Positions 17,853 to 27,485 are shown, counted from the first letter of the stretch. The stretch is DNA of 64,000 nucleotides from Shewanella japonica (GCF_002075795.1 NZ_CP020472.1:2773001-2837000), one strand, 5' to 3'. A program made the numbers and translations. The notes: generated by a model from the sequence alone, not told the origin.

Positions 17853-18396
17853 ACGACTTGCGAAAACGACAGTTAATAAGCTAACGACCTAGAATAAAAC
17901 GTTAGCTCATACTGAGACTCGCTAAACAATCATACGCTTCAATTAACTTCCTCTACTTTCATTGGAACTGTAGAGGAAGTCATTTCCCTAATTGGCCTTA
18001 CAAAACCATCATGTTTTACCCCGTCATTTGCCTGTCACCTGCCATGTATCCGTCATTCAAATCGAGCCTAACGCACTCAAATATCGAGATTTGTCTTGAA
18101 GTAAAAAAACAATCATATCTTTAGCTAATTCACAGAACTCTACTAGACTGACTATTGATATGTTAATGAATGAACAAGAAACGGCAGTGAATTGCACACC
18201 ATAGAATGGATTAAGCTATTGTCAAAATGACACTAAATCCATAGTGACATTGAAGTGCGAATGCTAGTGCAGAGCTGCTAATAACATTTAAGGATGACAC
18301 AAAGTAAGCACGTCAGCCCATGATGACATTAACGGAGTAATAACCATCATACATTCGGTACTAAAACGGCTATTAACTGATAAGCTTAAAAGACGT
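17853..18396. other. 544-base spacer before the peroxidase operon
   Basis: No convincing gene. It contains a weak stem (AGCTAACG 17879-17886 with CGTTAGCT 17900-17907), the strong inverted repeat at 17946-17980, and an imperfect inverted repeat at 18226-18251 (AATGACACTA/TAGTGACATT). The promoter of the cytochrome peroxidase operon must lie here; the imperfect repeat is a candidate operator. The frame of the peroxidase is open back to 18298. Confidence 0.55.
17946..17980. repeat. 11-base perfect inverted repeat
   Basis: ACTTCCTCTAC pairs with GTAGAGGAAGT across 13 bases. No T run follows on the plus strand. It could end the MFS transcript with help of Rho, or be part of a small RNA; no function is shown. 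Confidence 0.6.
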
Positions 18397-19410
18397 TTGT
18401 CAGCTTCTACAATTTGTTTAATCACACTATCCATGCTGACGAGTGCTAGCGTGATCGCTGAGCCTTTATCAACACCAGATATTGATGATATTGAATACCC
18501 AGTCGATATGCCTCCAAGTGCCGAAGAGATCATGCTTGGCAAGTACCTTTTCTTTGACCCACAGTTATCGGGAAACCACACCATTTCATGTGCAACTTGC
18601 CATAACCCTGATAACGGATTTGGTGACGGATTAAAATTAAGTGCAGGTCATGACGGCAAACCATTAACGCGACACACCCCTCCCTTATACAATTTAGCTT
18701 GGTCAAGCAGCCTATTTTGGGATGGACGAGCATCATCACTTGAACATCAAGTGCTTATGCCAATTTATAACCCTTCGGAAATGAATTTATCAGAGAAAGT
18801 TTTATTAAAAAGAATCGCTAAGAGCCAATTCTATCAATCAAAATTTAAACAGGTTTACCAGCAAACTGACATCACTCCTCATTTAATTAGCCAAGCTTTA
18901 GCGGCGTTTATGCGCAACATCATTACCAACAACTCTCCGTTTGATGAATACCTCGCGGGAGCAGAAAACGCACTAAGTCCTCAAGCAAAAAACGGATTAG
19001 CTTTATTTGAAGGAAAAGCGAAATGTATTGAGTGCCATGACGGTGCAAATTTTACCGACGACAGTTTTCATAGTTTAGGTATTGCATTTGAGGATAAAGG
19101 CAGAGCCAATGTCATTAAAGATAACTCTCTGGCATACCGATTTAAGACACCGACTCTTCGCAATATCACCTTAACCGCGCCTTATATGCATAATGGGTCA
19201 TTGCCTGATTTAGAGTCCGTAATGACTTTTTATAATGATGGCGGCGGCTCTGGTCCAAATAAAGACAAGCTAATGGAACCATTAAGTCTGTCTCAATCAG
19301 AAATTCGTGACTTAATTGCTTTTTTATCAGCCTTAACTGATCCAGTTCTTATCGCGCGTCCGCCAAGCATGACAAAGGCTCAGATATCACCCAATGAGAT
19401 GCATAAGTGA
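18397..19410 (+). CDS. di-heme cytochrome c peroxidase / MauG family protein
   Basis: A periplasmic c-type cytochrome of the bacterial peroxidase/MauG family with two heme sites: CATCH (residues 65-69) and CIECH (about 210-214). Other family motifs: LGKYLFFDPQLSGNHTISC, LFWDGRASSLEHQ, TPTLRNITLTAPYMHNGSL and FYNDGGG. Such proteins reduce hydrogen peroxide or oxidise protein residues. The start is uncertain: TTG 18397 gives a short signal peptide ending VIAEP with no strong ribosome site; the frame is open further upstream and CGGAG at about 18330 would suit an ATC/ATA start giving LKRLLTDKLKRR before the hydrophobic core. First gene of a four-gene operon; its stop overlaps the next start. Confidence 0.9.
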   Translation: MSASTICLITLSMLTSASVIAEPLSTPDIDDIEYPVDMPPSAEEIMLGKYLFFDPQLSGNHTISCATCHNPDNGFGDGLKLSAGHDGKPLTRHTPPLYNLAWSSSLFWDGRASSLEHQVLMPIYNPSEMNLSEKVLLKRIAKSQFYQSKFKQVYQQTDITPHLISQALAAFMRNIITNNSPFDEYLAGAENALSPQAKNGLALFEGKAKCIECHDGANFTDDSFHSLGIAFEDKGRANVIKDNSLAYRFKTPTLRNITLTAPYMHNGSLPDLESVMTFYNDGGGSGPNKDKLMEPLSLSQSEIRDLIAFLSALTDPVLIARPPSMTKAQISPNEMHK

Positions 19411-20069
19411 GAAAACATATGGAAATGAACCCTGCAAAAACGGCAAAGACGAAATGCTTGTTAACTATTCTACTCGCCAATATGCTTGCCTTGCCGGCCG
19501 CTTTCGCGACTGAAATTACTGGCACAATATCATTTATAAAAAAGCCGCCAATGGTTGGAATTGTGTATGTGCCATCAAGCCAATCAGACCAATATGCGCC
19601 GATTATCGATCAAGTTGATAAACAATTCACTAGCAAGATGGCTGTTGTTAATGCGGGTAACCTAGTGACCTTTAAAAATTCAGATGATGTTGAACACAAC
19701 GTATTTGCGAATGACACAAGTCAATCCGCAAAATTTGATGTTGGATTAATGTCGCCTGGAGGAGAAAAGAAAATAAAAGTCGATTGGGATAAAAACAGTA
19801 TCGTGAGAGTTGGCTGTAAAATTCACCCTAAAATGAGAACTTACCTAGCAGCAATAGATACGCCCTTTCATCAAATTCTTGAATTTCAAAAAGGGACACA
19901 AGAATATACCTTTAGCATCAAAAATGTGCCAGCAGACTCAAACAAAGTCGTCTTTAGTATTCCCAAATACGACTTACTTACCGTCGAGTTAACATCAGGT
20001 TCTATCTGGACAGCTGAGATTACCAAAAAAGGTAAAGTCCGTGGTCTTCTTACCATTAATCAAAAGTAG
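19407..20069 (+). CDS. exported cupredoxin-like (plastocyanin/azurin fold) protein
   Basis: A protein of up to 220 residues with a signal peptide ending near PAAFATE (about residue 36). A single type-1 copper site can be read: His97 in DVEHNVFA, then Cys137, His140 and perhaps Met142 in VGCKIHPKM. Proteins of this kind, often labelled methylamine utilization protein, accompany MauG/peroxidase genes and carry electrons. The C-terminal part (about 160-220) is a second beta-rich region that looks like a carboxypeptidase-regulatory-like domain. GTG 19407 overlaps the peroxidase stop; ATG 19419 or 19425 are possible alternative starts. Second gene of the operon. Confidence 0.82.
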   Translation: MRKHMEMNPAKTAKTKCLLTILLANMLALPAAFATEITGTISFIKKPPMVGIVYVPSSQSDQYAPIIDQVDKQFTSKMAVVNAGNLVTFKNSDDVEHNVFANDTSQSAKFDVGLMSPGGEKKIKVDWDKNSIVRVGCKIHPKMRTYLAAIDTPFHQILEFQKGTQEYTFSIKNVPADSNKVVFSIPKYDLLTVELTSGSIWTAEITKKGKVRGLLTINQK

Positions 20070-20075
20070 GCCACC

Positions 20076-20675
20076 ATGAAATCATATCAATTTATAAAGG
20101 TTTCCCTAATATTATTGACACTTACCACTTCGACTCGGCTCGCTTCACAAACTGAAATAGCCAACACTCAAGCTTATCAAGTCGATATATTTAACTTCGA
20201 TCACCAACTCATTCCTGATTCAGAAAATTATCAACAGCAATGGCGGAGACTGACAGGTTTTGAACACTCAGGTTTGCATTGGGAACAGTTCGTAGTGATT
20301 TACACTAATCATGGAGAACGTGCTTATCGCAATAACTTTCTAGAATTCAGTGCCTGGTTTGGCGACCCAGAAGATGAAGATAACCAGCCTGAGTATTTCA
20401 CTTATCCAGTTGGCACCATTTTTATTAAAGAAAATTATCAAATGCTTAATGGCAAACCTGCGGATCCCAAATCCATAACAGTGATGGTTAAGCACCCCCA
20501 AGGATACGACGCTGAAGGGGGAAACTGGGAGTACATGCAATTTTCAGTCAATGGGCAACAAATGATCAAAGGGAGCCGTAAAGATAAAATGGTGAAGCAA
20601 CAATGTGCTGGTTGTCACCAAAACGTTGCAGATAGAGACTTTATATTTTCAAATTTTTACAGTGGCACAAACTAA
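20076..20675 (+). CDS. cytochrome P460-family c-type cytochrome
   Basis: A 199-residue protein with a signal peptide (about 25 residues) and a single heme site CAGCH at residues 177-181 near the C terminus, followed by VADRDFIFS. This position and the tail fit the cytochrome P460 family, whose founding members oxidise hydroxylamine using a heme cross-linked to lysine. Upstream parts YRNNFLEFSAWFGD, YPVGTIFIKENYQ and GGNWEYMQFSVNGQ also fit the P460 fold. A Lys cross-link cannot be judged from sequence. Third gene of the operon, six bases after the cupredoxin gene. Confidence 0.8.
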   Translation: MKSYQFIKVSLILLTLTTSTRLASQTEIANTQAYQVDIFNFDHQLIPDSENYQQQWRRLTGFEHSGLHWEQFVVIYTNHGERAYRNNFLEFSAWFGDPEDEDNQPEYFTYPVGTIFIKENYQMLNGKPADPKSITVMVKHPQGYDAEGGNWEYMQFSVNGQQMIKGSRKDKMVKQQCAGCHQNVADRDFIFSNFYSGTN

Positions 20676-20678
20676 CCC

Positions 20679-22316
20679 ATGATGAATATGTTAACTCGAT
20701 TTAGTCTCAAACAAAAAGCCATAGCAGCCACAATTGTTCTTGTCTTAGTGCTACTTTCTATCACGTTAGTTTCACTTGTGAGTTTTTCTTCAACCCAAGA
20801 AAAACTCACCAAGGTCACATCGCAATATCAACCTAAAATGCTCAGCGCAATGCAATTAACCTCGCATTTTTACCATAGTTTGAGTGTATTAGGGAATTAC
20901 CTCATTGAGAAAGATGATTACAACATGAACCTATATAGGGAAAAGGTAAATGACATCAATTCCACATTAACTGAACTGGTTAACTTAACAAACTTAAATC
21001 CCGAACTGGATGATTCTGAACAACTATTACGAATTAGGCAGTTAGTAGACAAAATCATAACTCATAATTTATCAATGCTAGAGTTAGCTCAAAACAACAA
21101 TAAAAATATGCCTGCAATTGGGATTGCATCGTCAAAACTTGAGCCTATTGCCATCAATATGAATCAAATCGTTAATGACTTATTACTGGCAACTGCAATT
21201 AATGAACAGCAAAGCATCTTACCTTTGATTGAAGACCTTAGGTATAACTGGATTATGCTCGTCAGTGAAGTCAGAAACTACCTTGCCTTTAGGCAATTGC
21301 CAACCATAGATGAAATTGCGCTATTTAAAACAGGTGTTAATCAGTCATTTGAAGCATTAGAAAAACGTCGCTATGAAATGGATGACGATCAGCTCGACCT
21401 ATTGGATGAATTCGAAGCAAATACCGCGGCCTATCAGGCAGCGCTTGTTCAAGCAATTAATATTCATGCAGGCAATAATTGGCGAGCCGATCGTCAATTA
21501 ATGAAGCAGAACACCACACCAACACTCAAAGAGCTCACAAAAGAATTAGAGGTTCTCGTCACCAAGCAACAACGGCGAATACATGAAAGTAACCTCGCCT
21601 TGTCGAAGCAAATTAGTGAAGCGGAAAATACTATTCGTTTCTCAATACAAGTCGCGTTAGCGATTGCACTTTTGGTGATATTCTTATCTTTTAAAAATAA
21701 ACGCTTATTGAGTGATATCTTAATTCATAAAGAAAGCGAGCGTAAACTGTTCCATAAAGCGCACCATGATACTTTAACAAAACTGGCCAATCGGGCATTT
21801 TTTGATGACCGACTATTTAAAATGTTTTTAGATCAAGAAACACGTTCTAATCGCCGCTCAAAAAGAAAAGATAACCTTGATGAAAACAGTCATTTTTTTG
21901 GTTTACTGTATATCGACCTTGATGGTTTTAAAGCCGTAAACGACAATGTTGGCCATGATGCGGGTGACTTTATTTTGATTGAAGTAGCAAAAAGAATGAA
22001 AAATGTGGTGCGTAATTCAGACATTGTTTGTCGCCTTGGTGGTGATGAATTCGCTGTGTTACTGAATGACATTAATCATATCAATAGTATTGAGAAAATC
22101 TCTGAAAACTTATGCAAAACAATCAGTCAACCTTACCACTATAAAGAGCAAGTATTACAAGTCAGTGCCAGTATTGGTTTTTCATATTCTAGACATCCAC
22201 AATTGCCATTACACAAAAAAGTTAAATTTAGGATGGAAGCAATCATTAAACAAGCTGATACGGCCATGTACCACGCTAAAGAGAATGGCAAAAACCAATA
22301 CGCACAATTTAAATAA
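20679..22316 (+). CDS. membrane-bound diguanylate cyclase (GGDEF) with periplasmic sensor
   Basis: A 545-residue protein: membrane helix (about residues 13-36), a mostly helical periplasmic region of about 280 residues resembling chemoreceptor four-helix bundles, a second membrane helix (about 320-338), then a GGDEF domain to the end. The active motif RLGGDEF is intact (R452-F458), and RNSD (445-448) is an inhibitory I-site, so the enzyme should make cyclic di-GMP from GTP with product inhibition. No HAMP domain is evident. It is the last gene of the peroxidase-cupredoxin-P460 operon, four bases after the P460 gene, which suggests it senses the periplasmic redox activity of those proteins. 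Confidence 0.9.
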   Translation: MMNMLTRFSLKQKAIAATIVLVLVLLSITLVSLVSFSSTQEKLTKVTSQYQPKMLSAMQLTSHFYHSLSVLGNYLIEKDDYNMNLYREKVNDINSTLTELVNLTNLNPELDDSEQLLRIRQLVDKIITHNLSMLELAQNNNKNMPAIGIASSKLEPIAINMNQIVNDLLLATAINEQQSILPLIEDLRYNWIMLVSEVRNYLAFRQLPTIDEIALFKTGVNQSFEALEKRRYEMDDDQLDLLDEFEANTAAYQAALVQAINIHAGNNWRADRQLMKQNTTPTLKELTKELEVLVTKQQRRIHESNLALSKQISEAENTIRFSIQVALAIALLVIFLSFKNKRLLSDILIHKESERKLFHKAHHDTLTKLANRAFFDDRLFKMFLDQETRSNRRSKRKDNLDENSHFFGLLYIDLDGFKAVNDNVGHDAGDFILIEVAKRMKNVVRNSDIVCRLGGDEFAVLLNDINHINSIEKISENLCKTISQPYHYKEQVLQVSASIGFSYSRHPQLPLHKKVKFRMEAIIKQADTAMYHAKENGKNQYAQFK

Positions 22317-22725
22317 AGCCTGACCTTATGATGTTAAGGTTCAACGAACGAATTTGCTTACGTCAACGGTTCTAGCCGAGGTTACTTCTTCTGGAACTAT
22401 TCAATAAAATGTAATTTATTAAGGTTATACCTCGTTAATATGACTAAAGAATCAATTTTATTAAATAATCATGAATTTCATTCAAGTTTAGCAAACTATT
22501 TTTAAAATCCTCTTGTATCAACGCCAAAAATAAATATGATGAAATTATCTTATTTCATTGAATCTTAGAAAAGTTTCAACCTTGAATAAGTCCATTATCT
22601 AATGTGGTTATTGACCACTGAGATAAACGAGTTTGAATTACCGTTCAAACTTAACTTTTAGAACGATTACCGTCGTTGTAACAAGATACTGTTTACCCAC
22701 AACGGTAACTTAAGAGGATTTAGCA
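22317..22725. other. AT-rich regulatory spacer upstream of ilvI
   Basis: 409 bases without a credible gene. There is no leader peptide rich in Val, Leu or Ile, so classic ilv attenuation is not visible; the AT-rich character would suit Lrp binding, as known for ilvIH in E. coli. Just before the ribosome site, TTACCG-TCGTTGT (about 22667) and ACAACGGTAA (about 22698) can form an imperfect hairpin. Confidence 0.5.
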
Positions 22726-24444
22726 ATGGAAAAATTATCCGGCGCAAGTATGATTGTGCGCTCGTTAATCGATGAAGGCGTAAAACACATCTTTGGCTAC
22801 CCTGGTGGCTCAGTTCTCGATATCTACGATGCACTGCATGAAATTGCAGGTGTCGAACACATCCTTGTAAGACACGAACAAGCCGCTGTACACATGGCTG
22901 ATGGTTATGCCCGTGCCACGGGTGATGTTGGTGTTGTTCTTGTAACATCTGGTCCGGGGGCAACTAATGCCATTACCGGAATAGCTACTGCCTACATGGA
23001 CTCCATTCCAATGGTGGTATTATCTGGTCAAGTTCATAGTAACTTGATTGGTAATGATGCATTCCAAGAATGTGACATGATTGGTATCTCACGCCCAATC
23101 GTTAAACACAGCTTTTTAGTGAAAGATCCTCAGGAAATCCCTGAGATCATTAAAAAAGCCTTTTATATAGCCTCAACAGGTCGACCAGGTCCTGTGGTGG
23201 TCGATTTACCAAAAGACTGCTTAAATCCTGAAATTTTACATGACTATGTTTATCCAGAAAGCATAAACATGCGCTCTTATAGCCCAACAACCTCAGGGCA
23301 TAAAGGCCAGATCCGCCGTGGCCTACACGCCCTTCTCGCGGCTAAAAAACCCGTATTATATGTTGGCGGCGGCGCAATTATCTCTGAGTGCGACAAGCAA
23401 ATTCTACAACTTGCTGAACGCCTGAATATTCCTGTTATTAATACCTTAATGGGATTAGGCGCATTTCCTGGGACTCACTCACAATGTTTAGGCATGTTAG
23501 GGATGCATGGTCGCTATGAAGCAAACATGGCAATGCATAATAGTGACTTAATATTTGGCATTGGGGTTCGTTTTGATGATCGGACAACCAATAACGTTGA
23601 AAAGTATTGCCCTAACGCAAAAATCTTACATATTGATATCGATCCATCATCGATTTCTAAAACAGTGCGTGTCGATATCCCCATTGTTGGTTCTGCTGAA
23701 AACATTCTCGACAGTATGCTCAACCTACTTGATGAAACACAAAAATCTAATGACGCAGAAACCATTAACCAATGGTGGGAAGAAATCAATCAGTGGCGTC
23801 AACGAGATAGTTTAGCTTATGACAAGTCATCCGATAGAATTAAGCCTCAACAGGTCATTGAAACATTACACAAATTAACTGATGGCGATGCTTACGTCAC
23901 ATCAGATGTCGGCCAGCATCAAATGTTTGCAGCACTCTACTATCCATTTGATAAACCACGTCGTTGGATTAACTCAGGTGGTCTAGGCACCATGGGCTTT
24001 GGTTTACCTGCTGCTATGGGCGTTAAAATGGCGATGCCAGATGAAACCGTAGTTTGTGTCACTGGTGATGGCTCAATCCAAATGAACATTCAAGAGCTTT
24101 CAACAGCACTTCAATACGATACACCCGTAAAAATCATCAACCTAAATAACCGCTTTTTAGGTATGGTGAAGCAATGGCAAGATATGATTTATTCAGGCCG
24201 TCATTCACATTCATACATGGACTCAGTGCCTAACTTCGCCAAGATTGCAGAAGCCTATGGTCATGTAGGTATGACTATTAGCGATCCAAATGAGCTTGAA
24301 TCAAAATTAGCTGAAGCACTCGCAATGAAAGACAAACTTGTGTTTGTTGATATTAGTGTCGACGAAACAGAGCACGTTTACCCAATGCTAATTCGTGGTG
24401 AATCAATGAAAGATATGTGGTTAAGCAAAACGGAGAGAAGCTAA
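22726..24444 (+). CDS. ilvI: acetolactate synthase III large subunit
   Basis: A 572-residue thiamine-diphosphate enzyme making acetolactate or acetohydroxybutyrate, the first common step of branched-chain amino acid synthesis. The N-terminal domain has [16 protein letters not shown] and [17 protein letters not shown] with the catalytic Glu; the C-terminal diphosphate-binding motif is [20 protein letters not shown]...[13 protein letters not shown]. Length matches E. coli IlvI (574). AGAGGA precedes the ATG. Its stop overlaps the ilvH start (TAATG), so the subunits are coupled. IlvI rather than IlvG or IlvB is inferred from the IlvH-type small subunit that follows. Confidence 0.95.
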   Translation: MEKLSGASMIVRSLIDEGVKHIFGYPGGSVLDIYDALHEIAGVEHILVRHEQAAVHMADGYARATGDVGVVLVTSGPGATNAITGIATAYMDSIPMVVLSGQVHSNLIGNDAFQECDMIGISRPIVKHSFLVKDPQEIPEIIKKAFYIASTGRPGPVVVDLPKDCLNPEILHDYVYPESINMRSYSPTTSGHKGQIRRGLHALLAAKKPVLYVGGGAIISECDKQILQLAERLNIPVINTLMGLGAFPGTHSQCLGMLGMHGRYEANMAMHNSDLIFGIGVRFDDRTTNNVEKYCPNAKILHIDIDPSSISKTVRVDIPIVGSAENILDSMLNLLDETQKSNDAETINQWWEEINQWRQRDSLAYDKSSDRIKPQQVIETLHKLTDGDAYVTSDVGQHQMFAALYYPFDKPRRWINSGGLGTMGFGLPAAMGVKMAMPDETVVCVTGDGSIQMNIQELSTALQYDTPVKIINLNNRFLGMVKQWQDMIYSGRHSHSYMDSVPNFAKIAEAYGHVGMTISDPNELESKLAEALAMKDKLVFVDISVDETEHVYPMLIRGESMKDMWLSKTERS

Positions 24445-24938
24445 TGCGTCGTATTATTTCTGTATTACTTGAAAACCAACCAGGTGCATTGTCTCGTGTG
24501 GTTGGCTTATTCTCTCAACGTGGCTACAACATTGAAAGTTTAACCGTGGCGCCGACAGAGGACACCACACTTTCTAGACTGAATATCACAGTCAATGCCG
24601 AAGCCAATGTTCATGAGCAAATTGAAAAACAGCTGCATAAGCTCATTGATATATTAAAAGTATCCAACATTACTGAAAATGCGCATATTGAACGTGAGTT
24701 AGCATTAGTCAAAGTCAAAGCACAAGGTGAGCTGCGTGAAGAAGTGAAACGCACAGCTGATATCTTCCGCGGACAGATTGTTGATGTAACTTCAAGCTTA
24801 TATACTATTCAAATGGCGGGTACCAGTGAGAAAATTGATGCTTTTATCAGTGCACTTGCCGAAGTCACTAAAGTCATTGAAGTTTCACGTTCAGGCGTTG
24901 TGGGTCTAGCACGCGGTGATAAGGCCATGAAAGCTTAA
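24444..24938 (+). CDS. ilvH: acetolactate synthase III small (regulatory) subunit
   Basis: A 164-residue protein beginning [19 protein letters not shown], an ACT domain (about residues 3-77) that binds valine for feedback inhibition, followed by the conserved C-terminal domain (ELALVKVKA, FRGQIVDVTSSLYTIQMAGTSEKIDAF, ARSGVVGLARGDK-like end). It closely follows E. coli IlvH in length and sequence. The start at 24444 follows GGAGAGAAG and overlaps the ilvI stop; an upstream in-frame extension is not needed. Confidence 0.95.
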   Translation: MRRIISVLLENQPGALSRVVGLFSQRGYNIESLTVAPTEDTTLSRLNITVNAEANVHEQIEKQLHKLIDILKVSNITENAHIERELALVKVKAQGELREEVKRTADIFRGQIVDVTSSLYTIQMAGTSEKIDAFISALAEVTKVIEVSRSGVVGLARGDKAMKA

Positions 24939-24958
24939 TTGGCATTAGCCCAAAAACT

Positions 24959-24982
24959 AAAGGAGCCTAGTGCTCCTTTTTT
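24959..24982 (+). terminator. rho-independent terminator of ilvIH
   Basis: AAAGGAGC pairs with GCTCCTTT around a five-base loop, followed by TTT and further T residues, 20 bases after the ilvH stop. Confidence 0.88.
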
Positions 24983-25125
24983 ATTTCACCTAATTTTTTA
25001 CACTGACCTCACTTCACTAGCCTAAGTTTTTCGCACTCTGGTATACTTACCGTCTATTCTTTACTGCAGCAGTCATAAAGTCACTGTTGCGACAGTTAAC
25101 TGTTGAACATTACCCGAGAAAATAC

Positions 25126-26565
25126 ATGCCATTTGCAAAACTGGGATTAAGCGATCCAATCACTAGTGCGTTGAATAAATTAGGCTATACCGAGCCTAGT
25201 CCTATTCAAGCTAAAGCCATTCCTGTTGCTCTATCGGGTAAGAATATCATTGCTGCAGCGCAAACAGGCACAGGTAAAACCGCTAGTTTTATTTTACCCA
25301 TTTTAGAGCGCTTTAAAGCGGGTCAAAAAGTCCGAGGGAAACGAGTTAAAGCTTTGGTACTGGCTCCAACGCGTGAACTTGTTGTGCAAGTTGAGCAAAA
25401 TATCAAACTGTACAGTCAAAATTTATCCATCAATTCGATGGTGATGTATGGTGGCGTAGACAGTAAACAACAAAAGCAGCGTTTAATTGAAGGTATCGAT
25501 ATCTTAGTCGCCACTCCTGGTCGTTTACTTGATATGTATACCCAACGTGCTGTTAATTTTGATGAGTTAGAAGTTTTAGTCCTAGATGAAGCCGACAGAA
25601 TGCTTGATATGGGCTTTATTGAAGACATTAACCGCATTATCGAACTTTTACCTGATGACCGCCAAAATATGTTGTTTTCGGCAACGCTTTCTAATCAAGT
25701 ACGCGCTTTAGCTAAATCGGCGATGAAAAAACCAGTGCAAATATCAGTCGAAGCTGACACAGATGCACAGCCAAAAATCGAGCAATGGTTAACCACGGTT
25801 GATAAAGATAAAAAATCAGCATTGTTAAGCCATTTAATTAAAGAAAATGATTGGCAACAAGCCTTAATTTTTATCGAAACTAAACATGGTGCAGCAAAGC
25901 TTGTCACTCAACTCGAAAAGCGTGGCATTATTGCTGAATCATTCCATAGCGGTCGTAGCCAGCCAATCCGAGAACAAATTTTAGCGGACTTTAAAGCTGG
26001 CAAAATCAGCTATTTAATCGCAACGGGGGTGGCATCTCGAGGCATTGATATTGATGAACTACCGTTAGTGATTAACTACGACCTGCCATTTCCTGCTGAC
26101 GACTATGTTCATCGCATTGGTCGTACGGGACGTGCTGGCGCAAAAGGCTTGGCTGTTTCTTTAGTCTCAAAGGATGACTTTAAAAATTTATGCGCTATTG
26201 AACGTCGTTTAGGCCATATCATCGAGCGTAAAGAAGTAGACGGCTTTGCACCTCGTAAAGAAGTGCCTATTTCAATTTTAGATTTTGTCCCTAAAAATCC
26301 TAAAATGCCAAACTCTTCCAAAACTAAGTCAGCAAACGCTGGGGCAAAAACAGAGGATGACAAACCACGCTTGTCACGAGGTAAATCTGATAAGCCCAAG
26401 AACAATCATTACAATAAAAATAAAGCAAAGAAATTTAACCAAGAAGACAATAAAAAACCCTACGAGAATTCAAAAAGTAATGCTCGTAAACAGACAAGAG
26501 TTGACTCAGCACCTACATCTTCAGTCCCAAATGGCACTGGCGCAGTTAACCCTTGGAAGCAATAA
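25126..26565 (+). CDS. rhlE: DEAD-box ATP-dependent RNA helicase RhlE
   Basis: A 479-residue helicase with all motifs: PSPIQ (Q motif), AQTGTGKT (Walker A), PTRELV, TPGR, DEAD (about residue 155), SAT, and HRIGRTGRAG. The tail (about 390-479) is basic and Asn/Lys/Ser-rich, typical of RhlE, and probably binds RNA. RhlE remodels RNA during ribosome assembly and mRNA decay, often in the cold. The ATG at 25126 gives the standard MPFAKLGLSDPI start; the frame is open upstream to 25087 without family support. Confidence 0.93.
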   Translation: MPFAKLGLSDPITSALNKLGYTEPSPIQAKAIPVALSGKNIIAAAQTGTGKTASFILPILERFKAGQKVRGKRVKALVLAPTRELVVQVEQNIKLYSQNLSINSMVMYGGVDSKQQKQRLIEGIDILVATPGRLLDMYTQRAVNFDELEVLVLDEADRMLDMGFIEDINRIIELLPDDRQNMLFSATLSNQVRALAKSAMKKPVQISVEADTDAQPKIEQWLTTVDKDKKSALLSHLIKENDWQQALIFIETKHGAAKLVTQLEKRGIIAESFHSGRSQPIREQILADFKAGKISYLIATGVASRGIDIDELPLVINYDLPFPADDYVHRIGRTGRAGAKGLAVSLVSKDDFKNLCAIERRLGHIIERKEVDGFAPRKEVPISILDFVPKNPKMPNSSKTKSANAGAKTEDDKPRLSRGKSDKPKNNHYNKNKAKKFNQEDNKKPYENSKSNARKQTRVDSAPTSSVPNGTGAVNPWKQ

Positions 26566-26597
26566 GCACTTCGTTGGTATAGTGGTGTCAATACGAT

Positions 26598-26627
26598 AAA
26601 GCCTGCGTTATATTTCGCAGGCTTTTT
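26598..26627 (+). terminator. rho-independent terminator of rhlE
   Basis: AAAGCCTGCG pairs with CGCAGGCTTT around eight bases, followed by a T run. It also separates rhlE from the convergent VOC operon. Confidence 0.88.
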
Positions 26628-26655
26628 AGTTGTTGCGATTAAAGCAGCACTCAGA

Positions 26656-27051
26656 CTACTTTTTTATATTAACTCGCCATGGCGGGTTAAGCCGATTTTC
26701 TCCAGCCCAGTACAATTTAATTTTATTACCAGACGGGTCAAATAAAATCGCTTCGCGCCACAAATAGCCGGCATCCAAAGGTAGCTGATAAAACTCAATC
26801 CCTTTCGTCAATAAATCATTAACCCATTCATTTAACGCTTCATGCTCAAAGTAAATGACACTGGAATTTACCGCATCATCCACTAACTGTGGTTTATCTT
26901 GCTTAAAAAGCGAAAATGTTGCGTCGCCGTCTGGACACATAAAACGAGCATAATGATTGCTACTAACAATTTGGATAAAGCCCAGCGTCAGATAAAAATC
27001 GCAAGCAAGCGACAAATCATGCACAGGTAAAGTGACTTGGTTTAATCGCAT
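26656..27051 (-). CDS. VOC family protein (glyoxalase/bleomycin-resistance fold), second of two
   Basis: A 131-residue single VOC domain: MRLNQVTLPVHDLSLACDFYLTLGF at the start and ILFDPSGNKIKLYWAG at the end, the classic first and last strands. VOC proteins bind a metal with His/Glu residues and act as glyoxalases, dioxygenases or resistance proteins; no specific substrate is indicated. The start follows a perfect GGAGG. It lies 20 bases after the first VOC gene and is the last gene of the putative SoxR-controlled operon, so a role in detoxifying products of redox stress is a reasonable inference. Confidence 0.85.
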   Translation of the reverse strand: MRLNQVTLPVHDLSLACDFYLTLGFIQIVSSNHYARFMCPDGDATFSLFKQDKPQLVDDAVNSSVIYFEHEALNEWVNDLLTKGIEFYQLPLDAGYLWREAILFDPSGNKIKLYWAGENRLNPPWRVNIKK

Positions 27052-27071
27052 AATGCCTCCATTTATTCGGC

Positions 27072-27485
27072 TTAGTATTGGTTTCTTTCACTCGGAATAT
27101 CTGTTGTATATTGAACAAACTCAACTTCATAACCGTTGGGATCGTTATAATAAACACTGTCGTAGTTAGCATCTTTTCCACCAACGATAGCGATTTCAAA
27201 CCCTGCTTTTTCCATTCTGTTTCGTAAACCTTCGAGATCTGACACCTCATAAGCAAAATGAGCGAGGCCGAGATCATATCCTTCTATTGGCCTCATTGTT
27301 CCTTTACCGTTATCGTTAAGTGACAAATAGTTATTATCATCGCCAAAATGAATCCATTTACGCTGCACTCCATGCCACTCGCCCTCACCGCCACCACGAA
27401 CAGTCCAATGAGGAAAAGCAGCTTGATAAAAAGCCAGCGTCTCAGTTAAGTCATTCACCACTAAATTTAAATGTTCTAATCGCAT
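27072..27485 (-). CDS. VOC family protein (glyoxalase/bleomycin-resistance fold), first of two
   Basis: A 137-residue VOC domain with MRLEHLNLVVNDLTETLAFYQAAF at the start and YNDPNGYEVEFVQYTT near the end; the His near the start (EHLNL) and Glu near the end (EVEF) are the usual metal ligands. Start preceded by AAAGGAG. It differs clearly from the downstream VOC protein, so the two are not a recent duplication. It sits 66 bases after the small gene that follows the SoxR-type promoter. Confidence 0.87.
   Translation of the reverse strand: MRLEHLNLVVNDLTETLAFYQAAFPHWTVRGGGEGEWHGVQRKWIHFGDDNNYLSLNDNGKGTMRPIEGYDLGLAHFAYEVSDLEGLRNRMEKAGFEIAIVGGKDANYDSVYYNDPNGYEVEFVQYTTDIPSERNQY

Noticed and set aside
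22440..22505. 21-codon ORF upstream of ilvI as a possible leader peptide
   Set aside because: It lacks runs of Val, Leu or Ile codons and the ribosome site is too far, so it does not fit ilv attenuation.
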